This document shows positions 1-5,547 of a stretch of 6,667 bases of DNA, in pieces. The position numbers were made by a program, and so were the translations under genes. The notes below the pieces were generated by a model. The model saw nothing but the letters and a program-made list of their open reading frames with translations, was not told where the DNA came from and did not search any database. How positions within the stretch are numbered: position 1 is the stretch's first letter; each line of letters opens with the position of its first letter. Origin of the DNA: an uncultured Clostridia bacterium (GTDB lineage Bacteria > Bacillota > Clostridia > Oscillospirales > Oscillospiraceae); the NCBI GenBank assembly GCA_945946745.1, contig CAMEWZ010000086.1:1-6667 (forward strand). Direction: 5' to 3'.

Positions 1-1154
1 GAGAAGCTGACCTCCCGGGTGCCGTCCTCGGGACGGTTGGGGTTATTCTCCACGGCGACCAGCTCGGACTTGCCCTCGGGATAGTTGGTGATGGTCAGCT
101 TCACAGGCTTCAGCACCGCCATCACCCGCTGGGCGGTCTCATTTAAGTCCTCCCGCAGGCAGAACTCCAGGAAGGCGTAGGGAATGGTGTTGGGACTTTT
201 GGCAACGCCCACCCGTTCGCAGAAATTGCGGATGGAGGCGGGGGTGTAGCCCCGGCGGCGCAGGCCGCACAGGGTGGGCATCCGGGGATCATCCCAGCCG
301 GAGACATAGCCGTTTTCCACCAGGGCGCGAAGCTTGCGTTTTGAAAGCACCGTATGGTCGATGCCCAGCCGGGCAAACTCGATCTGCCGGGGATGGTGGG
401 GGACGGAGACATGTTCCACCACCCAGTTGTACAATGGCCGGTGGTTCTCAAATTCCAGGGAGCACAGGGAATGGGTGATGCCCTCCAAAGCGTCCTGGAT
501 GGGGTGGGCGAAGTCGTACATGGGGTAGATGCACCACTTGTCTCCCTGGCGGTGGTGGTGCATGTGCCGAATCCGGTAAATCACCGGGTCACGCATGTTG
601 AAGTTGCCGGAGGCCAGGTCGATCTTGGCCCGGAGGGTATATTTGTTGTCCTCAAATTCTCCGGCCCGCATCCGGGCGAACAGATCCAGGCTTTCCTCGA
701 TGGGCCGATCCCGGTAGGGGGAGACGGCGGGGGTGTTCAAGTCGCCCCGGTACTCCTTGAACTGCTCGGGGGTCAGCTCACAGACGTAGGCCAGGCCTTT
801 CTTGATCAGCTCCACCGCGTACTCGTAGTCCTTCTCAAAGTAGTCGGAGCCATAGTAGAACCGGTCGCCCCAGTCAAAGCCCAGCCAGTGAATATCCTCC
901 TTGATGGCCTCCACAAACTCCACATCTTCCTTGGTGGGATTGGTGTCGTCCATCCGCAGGTTGCAAAGGCCGCCATACTTTTCTGCGGTGCCGAAGTCAA
1001 TAATTAGGGCCTTGCAGTGGCCGATGTGCAGGTAGCCGTTGGGCTCCGGGGGAAACCGGGTGTGTACGGTCTGCCCTGCATACTGCCCGCCGGGGGCGAT
1101 ATCCTCATCGATAAAAGCGTGGATGAAATTTTTGCTTTCCGTGATCTCAGCCAT
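1..1154 (-). CDS. glnS: Glutaminyl-tRNA synthetase, N-terminal 384 codons (cut by window edge)
   Basis: This is a cytoplasmic class I aminoacyl-tRNA synthetase that charges tRNA-Gln directly with glutamine using ATP. The reading frame is open from ATG 1154-1152 to the left edge with no stop, so about 384 of the roughly 550 residues usual for the family are present. Visible motifs are PPEPNGYLHIGH with the HIGH signature at residues 43-46, DDTNP at 69-73, YDFAHPIQDALEGITHSL starting at Tyr213 (the amino-acid pocket region), the KMSKS-equivalent LSKRK at 270-274, and WDDPRMPT..GLRRRGYT at about 287-304. The last 40 or so residues enter the anticodon-binding beta-barrel domain. The DDTNP and GLRRRGYT blocks fit GlnRS rather than bacterial GluRS. 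The start is supported by a GAGAGGA ribosome binding site. The gene diverges from the pyrH operon. Many Firmicutes lack GlnRS and make Gln-tRNA by transamidation, so horizontal acquisition in the lineage is possible (inference). Confidence 0.96.
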   Translation of the reverse strand, partial: MAEITESKNFIHAFIDEDIAPGGQYAGQTVHTRFPPEPNGYLHIGHCKALIIDFGTAEKYGGLCNLRMDDTNPTKEDVEFVEAIKEDIHWLGFDWGDRFYYGSDYFEKDYEYAVELIKKGLAYVCELTPEQFKEYRGDLNTPAVSPYRDRPIEESLDLFARMRAGEFEDNKYTLRAKIDLASGNFNMRDPVIYRIRHMHHHRQGDKWCIYPMYDFAHPIQDALEGITHSLCSLEFENHRPLYNWVVEHVSVPHHPRQIEFARLGIDHTVLSKRKLRALVENGYVSGWDDPRMPTLCGLRRRGYTPASIRNFCERVGVAKSPNTIPYAFLEFCLREDLNETAQRVMAVLKPVKLTITNYPEGKSELVAVENNPNRPEDGTREVSF

Positions 1155-1164
1155 AAGAAAACCA

Positions 1165-1172
1165 TCCTCTCT
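1165..1172 (-). promoter_or_regulatory. Ribosome binding site of glnS
   Basis: On the minus strand AGAGAGGA lies 10 bases before the ATG at 1154-1152. It is purine-rich and matches the anti-Shine-Dalgarno well, which supports this ATG as the glnS start. The spacing is at the long end of the normal range. Confidence 0.75.
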
Positions 1173-1188
1173 TGTATTTTGATAAAGG

Positions 1189-1225
1189 TTTCCAAGGGCG
1201 GAACGGACAATTCCCCGCTTGGAAA
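1189..1225 (-). promoter_or_regulatory. Long imperfect hairpin / palindrome in the predicted glnS 5' UTR
   Basis: The arms TTTCCAAG (1189-1196) and CTTGGAAA (1218-1225) are perfect 8-bp inverted repeats. Inside them, 1198-1216 and 1200-1203 with 1211-1214 also pair, broken by mismatches at 1197/1217 and 1199/1215, and closed by a 7-base loop (1204-1210). In the predicted glnS transcript the structure would span roughly +7 to +43. No T-run follows on either strand, so it does not look like an intrinsic terminator. It could be a leader RNA structure controlling glnS, or a DNA operator for a dimeric regulator placed just downstream of the start site. Function is unknown. Confidence 0.6.
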
Positions 1226-1237
1226 TTATAATATGCC

Positions 1238-1266
1238 ATTATACCCGATTGCCGCTGTTTTTGCAA
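1238..1266 (-). promoter_or_regulatory. Candidate sigma-A promoter for glnS
   Basis: Reading the minus strand, TTGCAA (1266-1261, 4 of 6 to the -35 consensus with the TTG intact) is followed by a 17-base spacer and a perfect TATAAT (1243-1238). The predicted transcription start is near 1231, giving a 5' UTR of about 77 bases. A second minus-strand TATAAT at 1230-1225 has no convincing -35 box (GGCAAT at 17 bases). I see no T-box signature in the short leader. The assignment rests on consensus matching only. Confidence 0.6.
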
Positions 1267-1311
1267 CCAAAATTCCCGCCAGATTCCCCTTTTTTCCGGG
1301 GGAAGCATGTG

Positions 1312-1364
1312 TGAAAATTGTACAGCGGGAGCGCCTTTTGTGAAAAAGAAGAAAACAATTTTCA
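1312..1364. repeat. Perfect 10-bp inverted repeat upstream of the pyrH promoter
   Basis: TGAAAATTGT (1312-1321) and ACAATTTTCA (1355-1364) are exact reverse complements separated by 33 bases. The right arm ends 17 bases before the pyrH -35 box. The AATTTTC/GAAAATT halves resemble half-sites of CodY-type operators, but the right arm with its following bases matches the 15-base CodY consensus at only 11 positions. It may be an operator pair, an AT-rich UP-like element, or chance in AT-rich DNA. Confidence 0.4.
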
Positions 1365-1381
1365 AAATCTGCAATTTAGGG

Positions 1382-1410
1382 TTGTCAATTCGGCTATCTT
1401 ATATTAAAAT
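1382..1410 (+). promoter_or_regulatory. Candidate sigma-A promoter of the pyrH-frr-uppS-cdsA-dxr-rseP-ispG operon
   Basis: TTGTCA (1382-1387) matches the -35 consensus at 5 of 6 positions. After a 17-base spacer TAAAAT (1405-1410) matches the -10 consensus at 5 of 6. The predicted start near 1416-1418 leaves a leader of only about 24 bases, just enough for the ribosome binding site, so no attenuator can fit ahead of pyrH. This is the best plus-strand promoter in the window and probably drives the whole operon. Confidence 0.7.
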
Positions 1411-1423
1411 AGGAAAGGATATG

Positions 1424-1431
1424 AAAAGGAG
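1424..1431 (+). promoter_or_regulatory. Ribosome binding site that fixes the TTG start of pyrH
   Basis: AAAAGGAG sits nine bases before TTG 1441-1443. The spacing is ideal, and no in-frame ATG or GTG has comparable support. This decides the start at the TTG codon. Confidence 0.8.
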
Positions 1432-1440
1432 TGATACGAT

Positions 1441-2157
1441 TTGCCTGAACTCAAATATAAGCGCATTCTGCTGAAGCTCAGCGGCGAGGCACTGGCCGGA
1501 GACCAGCACCGGGGATTGGACTTTACCGTGATCCATTCCGTCTGTGAAGCCATCAAGACCTGCCATGATATGGGTGTCCAGATCGGCCTGGTCATCGGCG
1601 GCGGCAATTTCTGGCGGGGCGTCAAGGATGGTGCGGATAAAATGCAGCGCTCCCACGGCGATGCCATGGGCATGCTGGCCACGGTGATGAATTCCATTGC
1701 CATGGCGGATGCTTTGGAAAAGCACGGCATGGACGCCAGGGTACTTACCGCGGTGGAAATGAACAAGTTTGCTGAGTATTTCACCCGGGATACCGCCGAC
1801 CGCTATCTGAACGAGGGAAAGGTGGTCATCTTTGCCGCCGGCACCGGCAACCCCTATTTCTCCACCGACACCGGCGCGGTACTTCGGGGTGTGGAAATTG
1901 AGGCGGACGCGGTGCTTATGGCCAAGAATGTGGACGCCATCTATTCCGCCGACCCCAACGTGGATCCCAACGCCAAGCGCTATACCCATCTGACCTATGA
2001 CAAGGTTCTGTCCGACCACTTGAAGGCCACGGATTCCACCGCCATGACCCTGGCGATGGACAACAACATGAACCTGGTCTGCTTTGCTTTGAATCCCCCC
2101 CAGAATATCATCCGCGTTGTCTGCGGTGAAGAAATCGGAACAACAGTCACAATCTAA
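1441..2157 (+). CDS. pyrH: UMP kinase (uridylate kinase)
   Basis: PyrH phosphorylates UMP to UDP with ATP, feeding pyrimidine nucleotide and nucleotide-sugar pools. It is a hexameric cytoplasmic enzyme of the amino acid kinase fold. The 238 residues match the family's usual length. Visible motifs are KLSGEAL at 12-18 (phosphate-binding N-terminal loop), IGGGNFWRG at 52-60, GTGNPYFSTDT at 134-144 (UMP/ATP site), and the AKNVDAIYSADP block ending at Pro172, which is characteristic of bacterial UMP kinases. The start is TTG, supported by AAAAGGAG nine bases upstream; the ATG at 1421 is out of frame. The gene is first in the operon and ends 13 bases before frr. In many Firmicutes it follows rpsB-tsf, but here it is preceded by a divergent glnS. 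UTP feedback is known for the family, but nothing in the sequence here shows regulation beyond the promoter. Confidence 0.97.
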   Translation: MPELKYKRILLKLSGEALAGDQHRGLDFTVIHSVCEAIKTCHDMGVQIGLVIGGGNFWRGVKDGADKMQRSHGDAMGMLATVMNSIAMADALEKHGMDARVLTAVEMNKFAEYFTRDTADRYLNEGKVVIFAAGTGNPYFSTDTGAVLRGVEIEADAVLMAKNVDAIYSADPNVDPNAKRYTHLTYDKVLSDHLKATDSTAMTLAMDNNMNLVCFALNPPQNIIRVVCGEEIGTTVTI

Positions 2158-2162
2158 GGAGG
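2156..2162 (+). promoter_or_regulatory. Ribosome binding site of frr
   Basis: AAGGAGG overlaps the last bases of the pyrH TAA stop (2155-2157) and lies eight bases before ATG 2171. It is a near-perfect Shine-Dalgarno sequence. It selects ATG 2171 as the frr start over the longer in-frame extension beginning at 2117 inside pyrH. The overlap with the pyrH stop suggests translational coupling. Confidence 0.9.
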
Positions 2163-2170
2163 ACGAAACA

Positions 2171-2725
2171 ATGAGCGTGGATTTTAAGGATTACGCAAGA
2201 AGAATGGACAAGGCCCTGGAGCATCTGGAAGAGGAATTCGGCGCCGTCCGGGCTGGCCGAGCCAATGCCAAGGTTCTGGATCGGATCACGGTGGAATACT
2301 ATGGCAGTGAGACCCCCTTGAACGGGGTGGCTACCATTTCTACCCCCGATGCCCGGACGCTGGTAATCCAGCCCTGGGATGCCAAGCTGCTCAAGGAGAT
2401 CCAGAAGGCCATCCAGACCTCCGATTTGGGCATCAACCCCCAGAACGATGGCCGCGTCATCCGGCTGGTGTTCCCCCAGCTGACGGAGGAACGCCGTAAG
2501 GATCTGGTCAAGCAGGTTCGGAAGTATTCCGAGGAAGCGAAGGTCGCCATGCGCAACATCCGCCGGGACGGTATGGACTACGTGAAGAAGCTGAAGAAGA
2601 ATTCCGAGATCACCGAGGATGACCAGAAGAAGGCGGAGAAGGATTTGCAGGATCTGCTGGATAAGATGATCAAAAAGGTGGACGCCTCCCTGGCTGCCAA
2701 GGAAAAGGAACTGATGAACATTTGA
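2171..2725 (+). CDS. frr: Ribosome recycling factor
   Basis: RRF works with EF-G to split the 70S post-termination complex so that subunits can be reused. It is cytoplasmic and essential in most bacteria. From ATG 2171 the protein is 184 residues, matching the usual length of about 185. Conserved features include the EEFGAVRAGRANAKVLDRITVEYYG region at about 20-44, the TPLNGVATIS strand that begins the hinge/domain II part, IQPWD, and the RNIRRD helix at 128-133 with Arg132 at the position of the functionally important arginine of E. coli RRF. The C-terminus is a lysine- and glutamate-rich long helix, as expected for the three-helix bundle. The frame is open upstream to 2117 within pyrH, but the strong ribosome binding site and family length favour 2171. 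A strong hairpin lies just after the stop. Confidence 0.97.
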   Translation: MSVDFKDYARRMDKALEHLEEEFGAVRAGRANAKVLDRITVEYYGSETPLNGVATISTPDARTLVIQPWDAKLLKEIQKAIQTSDLGINPQNDGRVIRLVFPQLTEERRKDLVKQVRKYSEEAKVAMRNIRRDGMDYVKKLKKNSEITEDDQKKAEKDLQDLLDKMIKKVDASLAAKEKELMNI

Positions 2726-2734
2726 TTTCCCTGC

Positions 2735-2768
2735 TTTCCTGCGGGGCGTGGATGCGTCCCGCGGGAAA
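2735..2768 (+). terminator. 14-bp stem hairpin between frr and uppS; possible weak terminator or mRNA processing/stability element
   Basis: Bases 2735-2748 pair with 2755-2768 over 14 consecutive positions, including two G-U wobbles (2740/2763 and 2746/2757), around a six-base loop (2749-2754). The stem is mostly GC and very stable. It begins nine bases after the frr stop. Only a short T-run (four T at 2772-2775) follows, so termination would be partial at best. It may reduce transcription into uppS and beyond, or protect the 3' end of a pyrH-frr message. I see no promoter between the hairpin and uppS. The structure is clear, but its role is inferred. Confidence 0.6.
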
Positions 2769-2782
2769 GACTTTTACCATTT

Positions 2783-2793
2783 AGAAAGAGGTG
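2783..2793 (+). promoter_or_regulatory. Ribosome binding site that favours the TTG 2800 start of uppS
   Basis: AGAAAGAGGTG, with core AAGAGGTG at 2786-2793, is the only Shine-Dalgarno-like sequence here. It overlaps the GTG at 2791, so it cannot serve that codon. It lies six bases before the in-frame TTG at 2800-2802, a good distance. The start is therefore placed at 2800. Confidence 0.7.
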
Positions 2794-2799
2794 CGCCCA

Positions 2800-3519
2800 T
2801 TGGCACAATCTCAGAATGAAGCCCTGGCTCCGCCCCGGCATATTGCCATCATCATGGACGGAAACGGCCGCTGGGCCAAGCAGCGGGGCCTGCCCCGCAC
2901 CGCCGGGCACGCCGCGGGAGCGGAAGCCTTCCGGCGGATTGCGAATTACTGCCGCACTCTGGGAGTGGAATACCTAACGGTATACGCGTTCTCCACGGAA
3001 AATTGGAAGCGTTCTCAAGAGGAAGTGGCGGGAATCATGAAGCTGCTGCGCCGCTATCTGGAGGAGGCGCTGCGGGATATGCAGAAGAACCGGGTGCGGT
3101 TCTGCTTTTTTGGAGATCTGAGCCGGTTAAGCCCGGATTTGCAGAAGCTGTGCCGGGATGCGGAAAGCCAGTCCCAGGACTATGACGTCCAGGTGAATTT
3201 CTGCTTGAATTACGGCGGCCGGGACGAAATCGTCCGGGCGGCCCGGAGCTTTGCCGAGGACGTGGCGGCAGGGAAGTACCAGCCCCAGGATCTGACGGAA
3301 GAACGGCTGTCTCAATATCTCTATTCCCGGGATGTGCCCGATCCGGAGCTGATTATTCGTCCCTCCGGGGAAAAGCGAACCAGCAATTTCCTTCTGTGGC
3401 AGTCGGCTTATTCCGAATATGTCTTTATGAATGTACTGTGGCCGGATTTTACCCCGGCCCATTTGGATGAGGCCATTGCAGAATATCACCGGCGAAACCG
3501 CCGCTTTGGAGGAACATAG
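2800..3519 (+). CDS. uppS: Isoprenyl transferase (undecaprenyl diphosphate synthase)
   Basis: UppS condenses eight isopentenyl diphosphates onto farnesyl diphosphate in cis to make undecaprenyl diphosphate, the lipid carrier for peptidoglycan and other wall polymers. It acts at the cytoplasmic membrane face. From TTG 2800 it is 239 residues, within the usual 230-260. Motifs, numbered from TTG: HIAIIMDGNGRW at 14-25 with catalytic Asp20, FSTENW at 64-69, NFCLNYGGRDEI in the middle, and IIRPSGEKR ending at Arg193, followed by SNFLLWQSAYSEYVF and the C-terminal VLWPDF. The family usually has RTSGE or RTGGE where this protein has RPSGE (Pro188), a mild variation. An alternative GTG start at 2791 would add three residues but has no separate ribosome binding site. 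cdsA starts five bases after the stop. Dxr and IspG in the same operon belong to the pathway that supplies its substrates. Confidence 0.96.
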   Translation: MAQSQNEALAPPRHIAIIMDGNGRWAKQRGLPRTAGHAAGAEAFRRIANYCRTLGVEYLTVYAFSTENWKRSQEEVAGIMKLLRRYLEEALRDMQKNRVRFCFFGDLSRLSPDLQKLCRDAESQSQDYDVQVNFCLNYGGRDEIVRAARSFAEDVAAGKYQPQDLTEERLSQYLYSRDVPDPELIIRPSGEKRTSNFLLWQSAYSEYVFMNVLWPDFTPAHLDEAIAEYHRRNRRFGGT

Positions 3520-3524
3520 ACAAT

Positions 3525-4340
3525 ATGAAAACCCGAATTATTGCGGCGGCGGTGTTGGTGCCGATTTTATTTTTGGTGGTACTGGCCGCGCCCAAAATTG
3601 TGGCGGCCCTGGTTTTGGGCGTGCTGTTGGCCATTGCTTCTTATGAACTGCTGTACCGGACGGGACTGGTTGTGCATCCCCGGATGGTTCTGTATTCCTC
3701 TGCCACGGCCTTCGCCATTTCCCTGTGGAGCTATATGGATGCCATCCATGCCTATTTCATTTTGCTGGTGATTGGCTTTTTCATGCTGCTGTTCGCGGAA
3801 ATGATGATGGATCATGTGAAGGTACACTTTGAGATGGTGGGCATGTGCTTTGTCGCCGGCGTGATTCTGCCGTATCTGCTGTCGTCTCTGGTGCGGATAT
3901 TGATGATGGGCATTGGCCGCTATGTGATTTTGATTCCCTTTATTGTGGCGTTCCTGTCTGATGCGGGGGCTTATTTTGTGGGGTTGAAATTCGGCAGGCA
4001 TAAGCTGGCCCCTGTGGTCAGCCCCAACAAAACCATCGAGGGTGTGCTGGGCGGCTTGGCGTCTGCCATTTTGGGGATGCTTCTGTATACGTTTATCCTG
4101 GATTGGCCATTGAAGCAGGATGTCCATTACGGTCTGGCACTGCTCTACGGCCTGGCTGGTTCTTTGATCGGCACCTTTGGCGACCTGTGTTTTTCCATTA
4201 TCAAGCGTCAAGCGGGGATTAAGGACTATGGCAATCTGATCCCTGGTCATGGCGGCGCGCTGGATCGGCTGGACTCCTTGGTGCTGGTGGCGCCGTTTGT
4301 GGAGGCCATGCTGCTGATTGCTCCGATTATTCGGGTATAG
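3525..4340 (+). CDS. cdsA: Phosphatidate cytidylyltransferase (CDP-diglyceride synthase)
   Basis: CdsA converts phosphatidic acid and CTP to CDP-diacylglycerol, the precursor of phosphatidylglycerol, cardiolipin and other phospholipids. It is a polytopic inner-membrane enzyme. The 271 residues fit the family. Most of the N-terminal 145 residues form hydrophobic membrane segments, the first starting within about ten residues of the start. The conserved DAGAYFVGLKFGRHKLAPVVSPNKTIEG region is at 146-173. The full CDS family signature is at 224-250: SIIKR, then KD at 233-234, IPGHGG at 239-244 and LDRLD at 246-250, carrying the metal- and substrate-binding Asp residues. The ATG at 3525 follows a GGAGGAA ribosome binding site (3508-3514) inside the end of uppS, five bases after the uppS stop, so translational coupling is likely. 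dxr starts 11 bases downstream. Confidence 0.95.
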   Translation: MKTRIIAAAVLVPILFLVVLAAPKIVAALVLGVLLAIASYELLYRTGLVVHPRMVLYSSATAFAISLWSYMDAIHAYFILLVIGFFMLLFAEMMMDHVKVHFEMVGMCFVAGVILPYLLSSLVRILMMGIGRYVILIPFIVAFLSDAGAYFVGLKFGRHKLAPVVSPNKTIEGVLGGLASAILGMLLYTFILDWPLKQDVHYGLALLYGLAGSLIGTFGDLCFSIIKRQAGIKDYGNLIPGHGGALDRLDSLVLVAPFVEAMLLIAPIIRV

Positions 4341-4351
4341 AGGATAGAATC

Positions 4352-5515
4352 ATGGTAAAATATGTCAGCATTCTCGGCTCTACCGGCTCCATCGGCCGGC
4401 AGAGCCTGGATATTATCAGCCGCCTGCCTGAGATTCGGGTGGCGGCGCTTACTGCCGGAACCAGTGTGGAGCGGATGGCCCAGCAGTGCCGCCAGTTTCG
4501 TCCGGAGCTGGCGGTAATGGCCACGGAGGAAGCGGCCAAGGCCTTGACGGAGGCGATTTCCGATCTTCCCACCCGGGTCAGCTGGGGGGAAGCCGGGCTG
4601 ATTGAGGCTGCTACCATTCCCGACGCGGACTGCGTGATCACAGCCGTGGTGGGCATGGTGGGCTTGAAGCCGACTCTGGCCGCCATCCGCGCCAGGAAAC
4701 GCATTGGCCTTGCCAACAAGGAGACCCTGGTCTGCGCCGGGGAACTGGTGATGGACGAGGCGGAAAAATACGGTGCCGAGATCATTCCTGTGGATTCGGA
4801 GCATTCCGCCATTTTCCAGAGCCTTATGGGCTGTGGGGACAAAAAAGAAGTCAAGCGACTGATCCTAACCTGCTCCGGCGGGCCGTTCTTTGGGATGACC
4901 AGGGAGCAGCTGACGGCGGTGACCAAGGCCGATGCCTTGAAGCACCCCAATTGGAAAATGGGCGCGAAGATCACCATTGACTGCGCCACCTTGATGAACA
5001 AGGGCCTGGAGGTTATCGAAGCCATGCGCCTTTACCGCCTGCCGCTTCAGCAGGTGGATGTGGTGATTCATCGCCAGAGCATCGTCCATTCCATGGTGGA
5101 ATTTGTGGACGGCGCGGTGATGGCCCAGATGGGCACCCCGGATATGCGACTGCCCATTCAGCTGGCGCTGACCTATCCGGAGCGGATTCCCAGCCCTGTG
5201 GAGGGATTGAACCTGCTGACCTGCGGGAGTTTGACCTTCAGCAAGCCGGATTTGGAGAATTTCCCCTGCCTGGCGCTGGCCTACCGCTGTGCCAGTCAAG
5301 GCGGAACGGCCTGTCCTGCCATGAACGGCGCCAATGAAGAAGCGGTGGCTCTGTTTTTACAGGATCAGATCGGTTTTTATGACATTTACCGTCTGGTGTC
5401 CCAGGCGGTGGAGGCGGTTCCTTTTCTCCAAAATCCGACCTTGGAGGAGATTCTGGAGGCGGATCGCCTGGCCCGGCAAGCGGTACGGGCATTGCGGGAT
5501 CCGGCTTGCGTGTGA
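4352..5515 (+). CDS. dxr: 1-deoxy-D-xylulose 5-phosphate reductoisomerase
   Basis: Dxr rearranges and reduces DXP to 2-C-methyl-D-erythritol 4-phosphate with NADPH and a divalent metal. It is the committed step of the MEP isoprenoid pathway and the target of fosmidomycin. The 387 residues fit the family (about 380-400). Motifs: the NADPH-binding GSTGSIG at 9-15, ANKE at 121-124 with Lys123, DSEHSA from 148 with metal ligands Asp148 and Glu150, SGG at 175-177 in the substrate loop, HPNW from His198, MNKG at 215-218 with Glu220 as the third metal ligand, then IHRQSIVHSMVEF and C-terminal MNGANEEAV. All expected catalytic residues are present, so the enzyme should be active. AGAGGA (4339-4344), overlapping the cdsA stop, lies seven bases before ATG 4352. 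The gene sits 32 bases before rseP. Confidence 0.97.
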   Translation: MVKYVSILGSTGSIGRQSLDIISRLPEIRVAALTAGTSVERMAQQCRQFRPELAVMATEEAAKALTEAISDLPTRVSWGEAGLIEAATIPDADCVITAVVGMVGLKPTLAAIRARKRIGLANKETLVCAGELVMDEAEKYGAEIIPVDSEHSAIFQSLMGCGDKKEVKRLILTCSGGPFFGMTREQLTAVTKADALKHPNWKMGAKITIDCATLMNKGLEVIEAMRLYRLPLQQVDVVIHRQSIVHSMVEFVDGAVMAQMGTPDMRLPIQLALTYPERIPSPVEGLNLLTCGSLTFSKPDLENFPCLALAYRCASQGGTACPAMNGANEEAVALFLQDQIGFYDIYRLVSQAVEAVPFLQNPTLEEILEADRLARQAVRALRDPACV

Positions 5516-5547
5516 ACGATTCCGCATTGTGTTAAGCGAGGCATTTT

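Larger units (their letters stand above)
1155..1440. other. Divergent intergenic control region between glnS and pyrH
   Basis: This 286-base stretch is AT-rich compared with the flanking genes and has no convincing gene. From left to right it holds the glnS ribosome binding site, the leader hairpin, back-to-back -10-like boxes (TATAAT on plus at 1227-1232 and on minus at 1243-1238, separated by five bases), the glnS -35 box, a short stem (1284-1289 with 1299-1304), a 10-bp inverted repeat (1312-1321 with 1355-1364), and the pyrH promoter and ribosome binding site. The glnS and pyrH start sites are predicted about 185 bases apart, so each gene probably has its own promoter. Confidence 0.8.

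Noticed and set aside
354..1007. Plus-strand open frame of 217 codons opposite glnS
   Set aside because: It is antisense to a well-conserved synthetase, gives a low-complexity Val/Gly-rich product with no recognisable domain, and arises from the GC-rich third positions of glnS.
1155..1231. T-box riboswitch in the glnS leader
   Set aside because: The leader is only about 77 bases, and neither the conserved T-box sequence nor a terminator/antiterminator pair is visible.
1284..1304. Short stem 1284-1289 with 1299-1304 around a T-rich loop, considered as a terminator
   Set aside because: The stem has only 6 bp, the T-run is in the loop rather than after the stem, and no gene ends nearby.
1017..1343. 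Plus-strand open frame running from inside glnS through the intergenic region
   Set aside because: It starts antisense within glnS, has no ribosome binding site, and ends in AT-rich control DNA, so it is not credible as a gene.
1383..1388. Perfect TTGACA on the minus strand overlapping the pyrH -35 box, considered as a glnS promoter
   Set aside because: No -10-like sequence occurs at 16-19 bases downstream on the minus strand (TTGAAA at 17).
1421..1474. Possible 17-residue leader peptide starting at ATG 1421 and overlapping the pyrH start
   Set aside because: The predicted transcript begins at about 1417, leaving no room for a ribosome binding site before this ATG, and the product (MKRSDTICLNSNISAFC) has no run of regulatory codons.
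1399..2019. Minus-strand open frame of 206 codons opposite pyrH
   Set aside because: It is a His/Gly-rich antisense translation of a conserved kinase with no ribosome binding site or family resemblance, so it is a shadow frame.
2117..2170. N-terminal extension of frr into pyrH
   Set aside because: The strong AAGGAGG at 2156-2162 directs initiation at ATG 2171, which also gives the family's usual length; the extension is Ser/Gln/Glu-rich filler in the pyrH frame shadow.
3567..4250. Minus-strand open frame of 227 codons opposite cdsA
   Set aside because: The Gln/His-rich composition is the typical antisense of membrane-protein codons, and there are no motifs or promoter.
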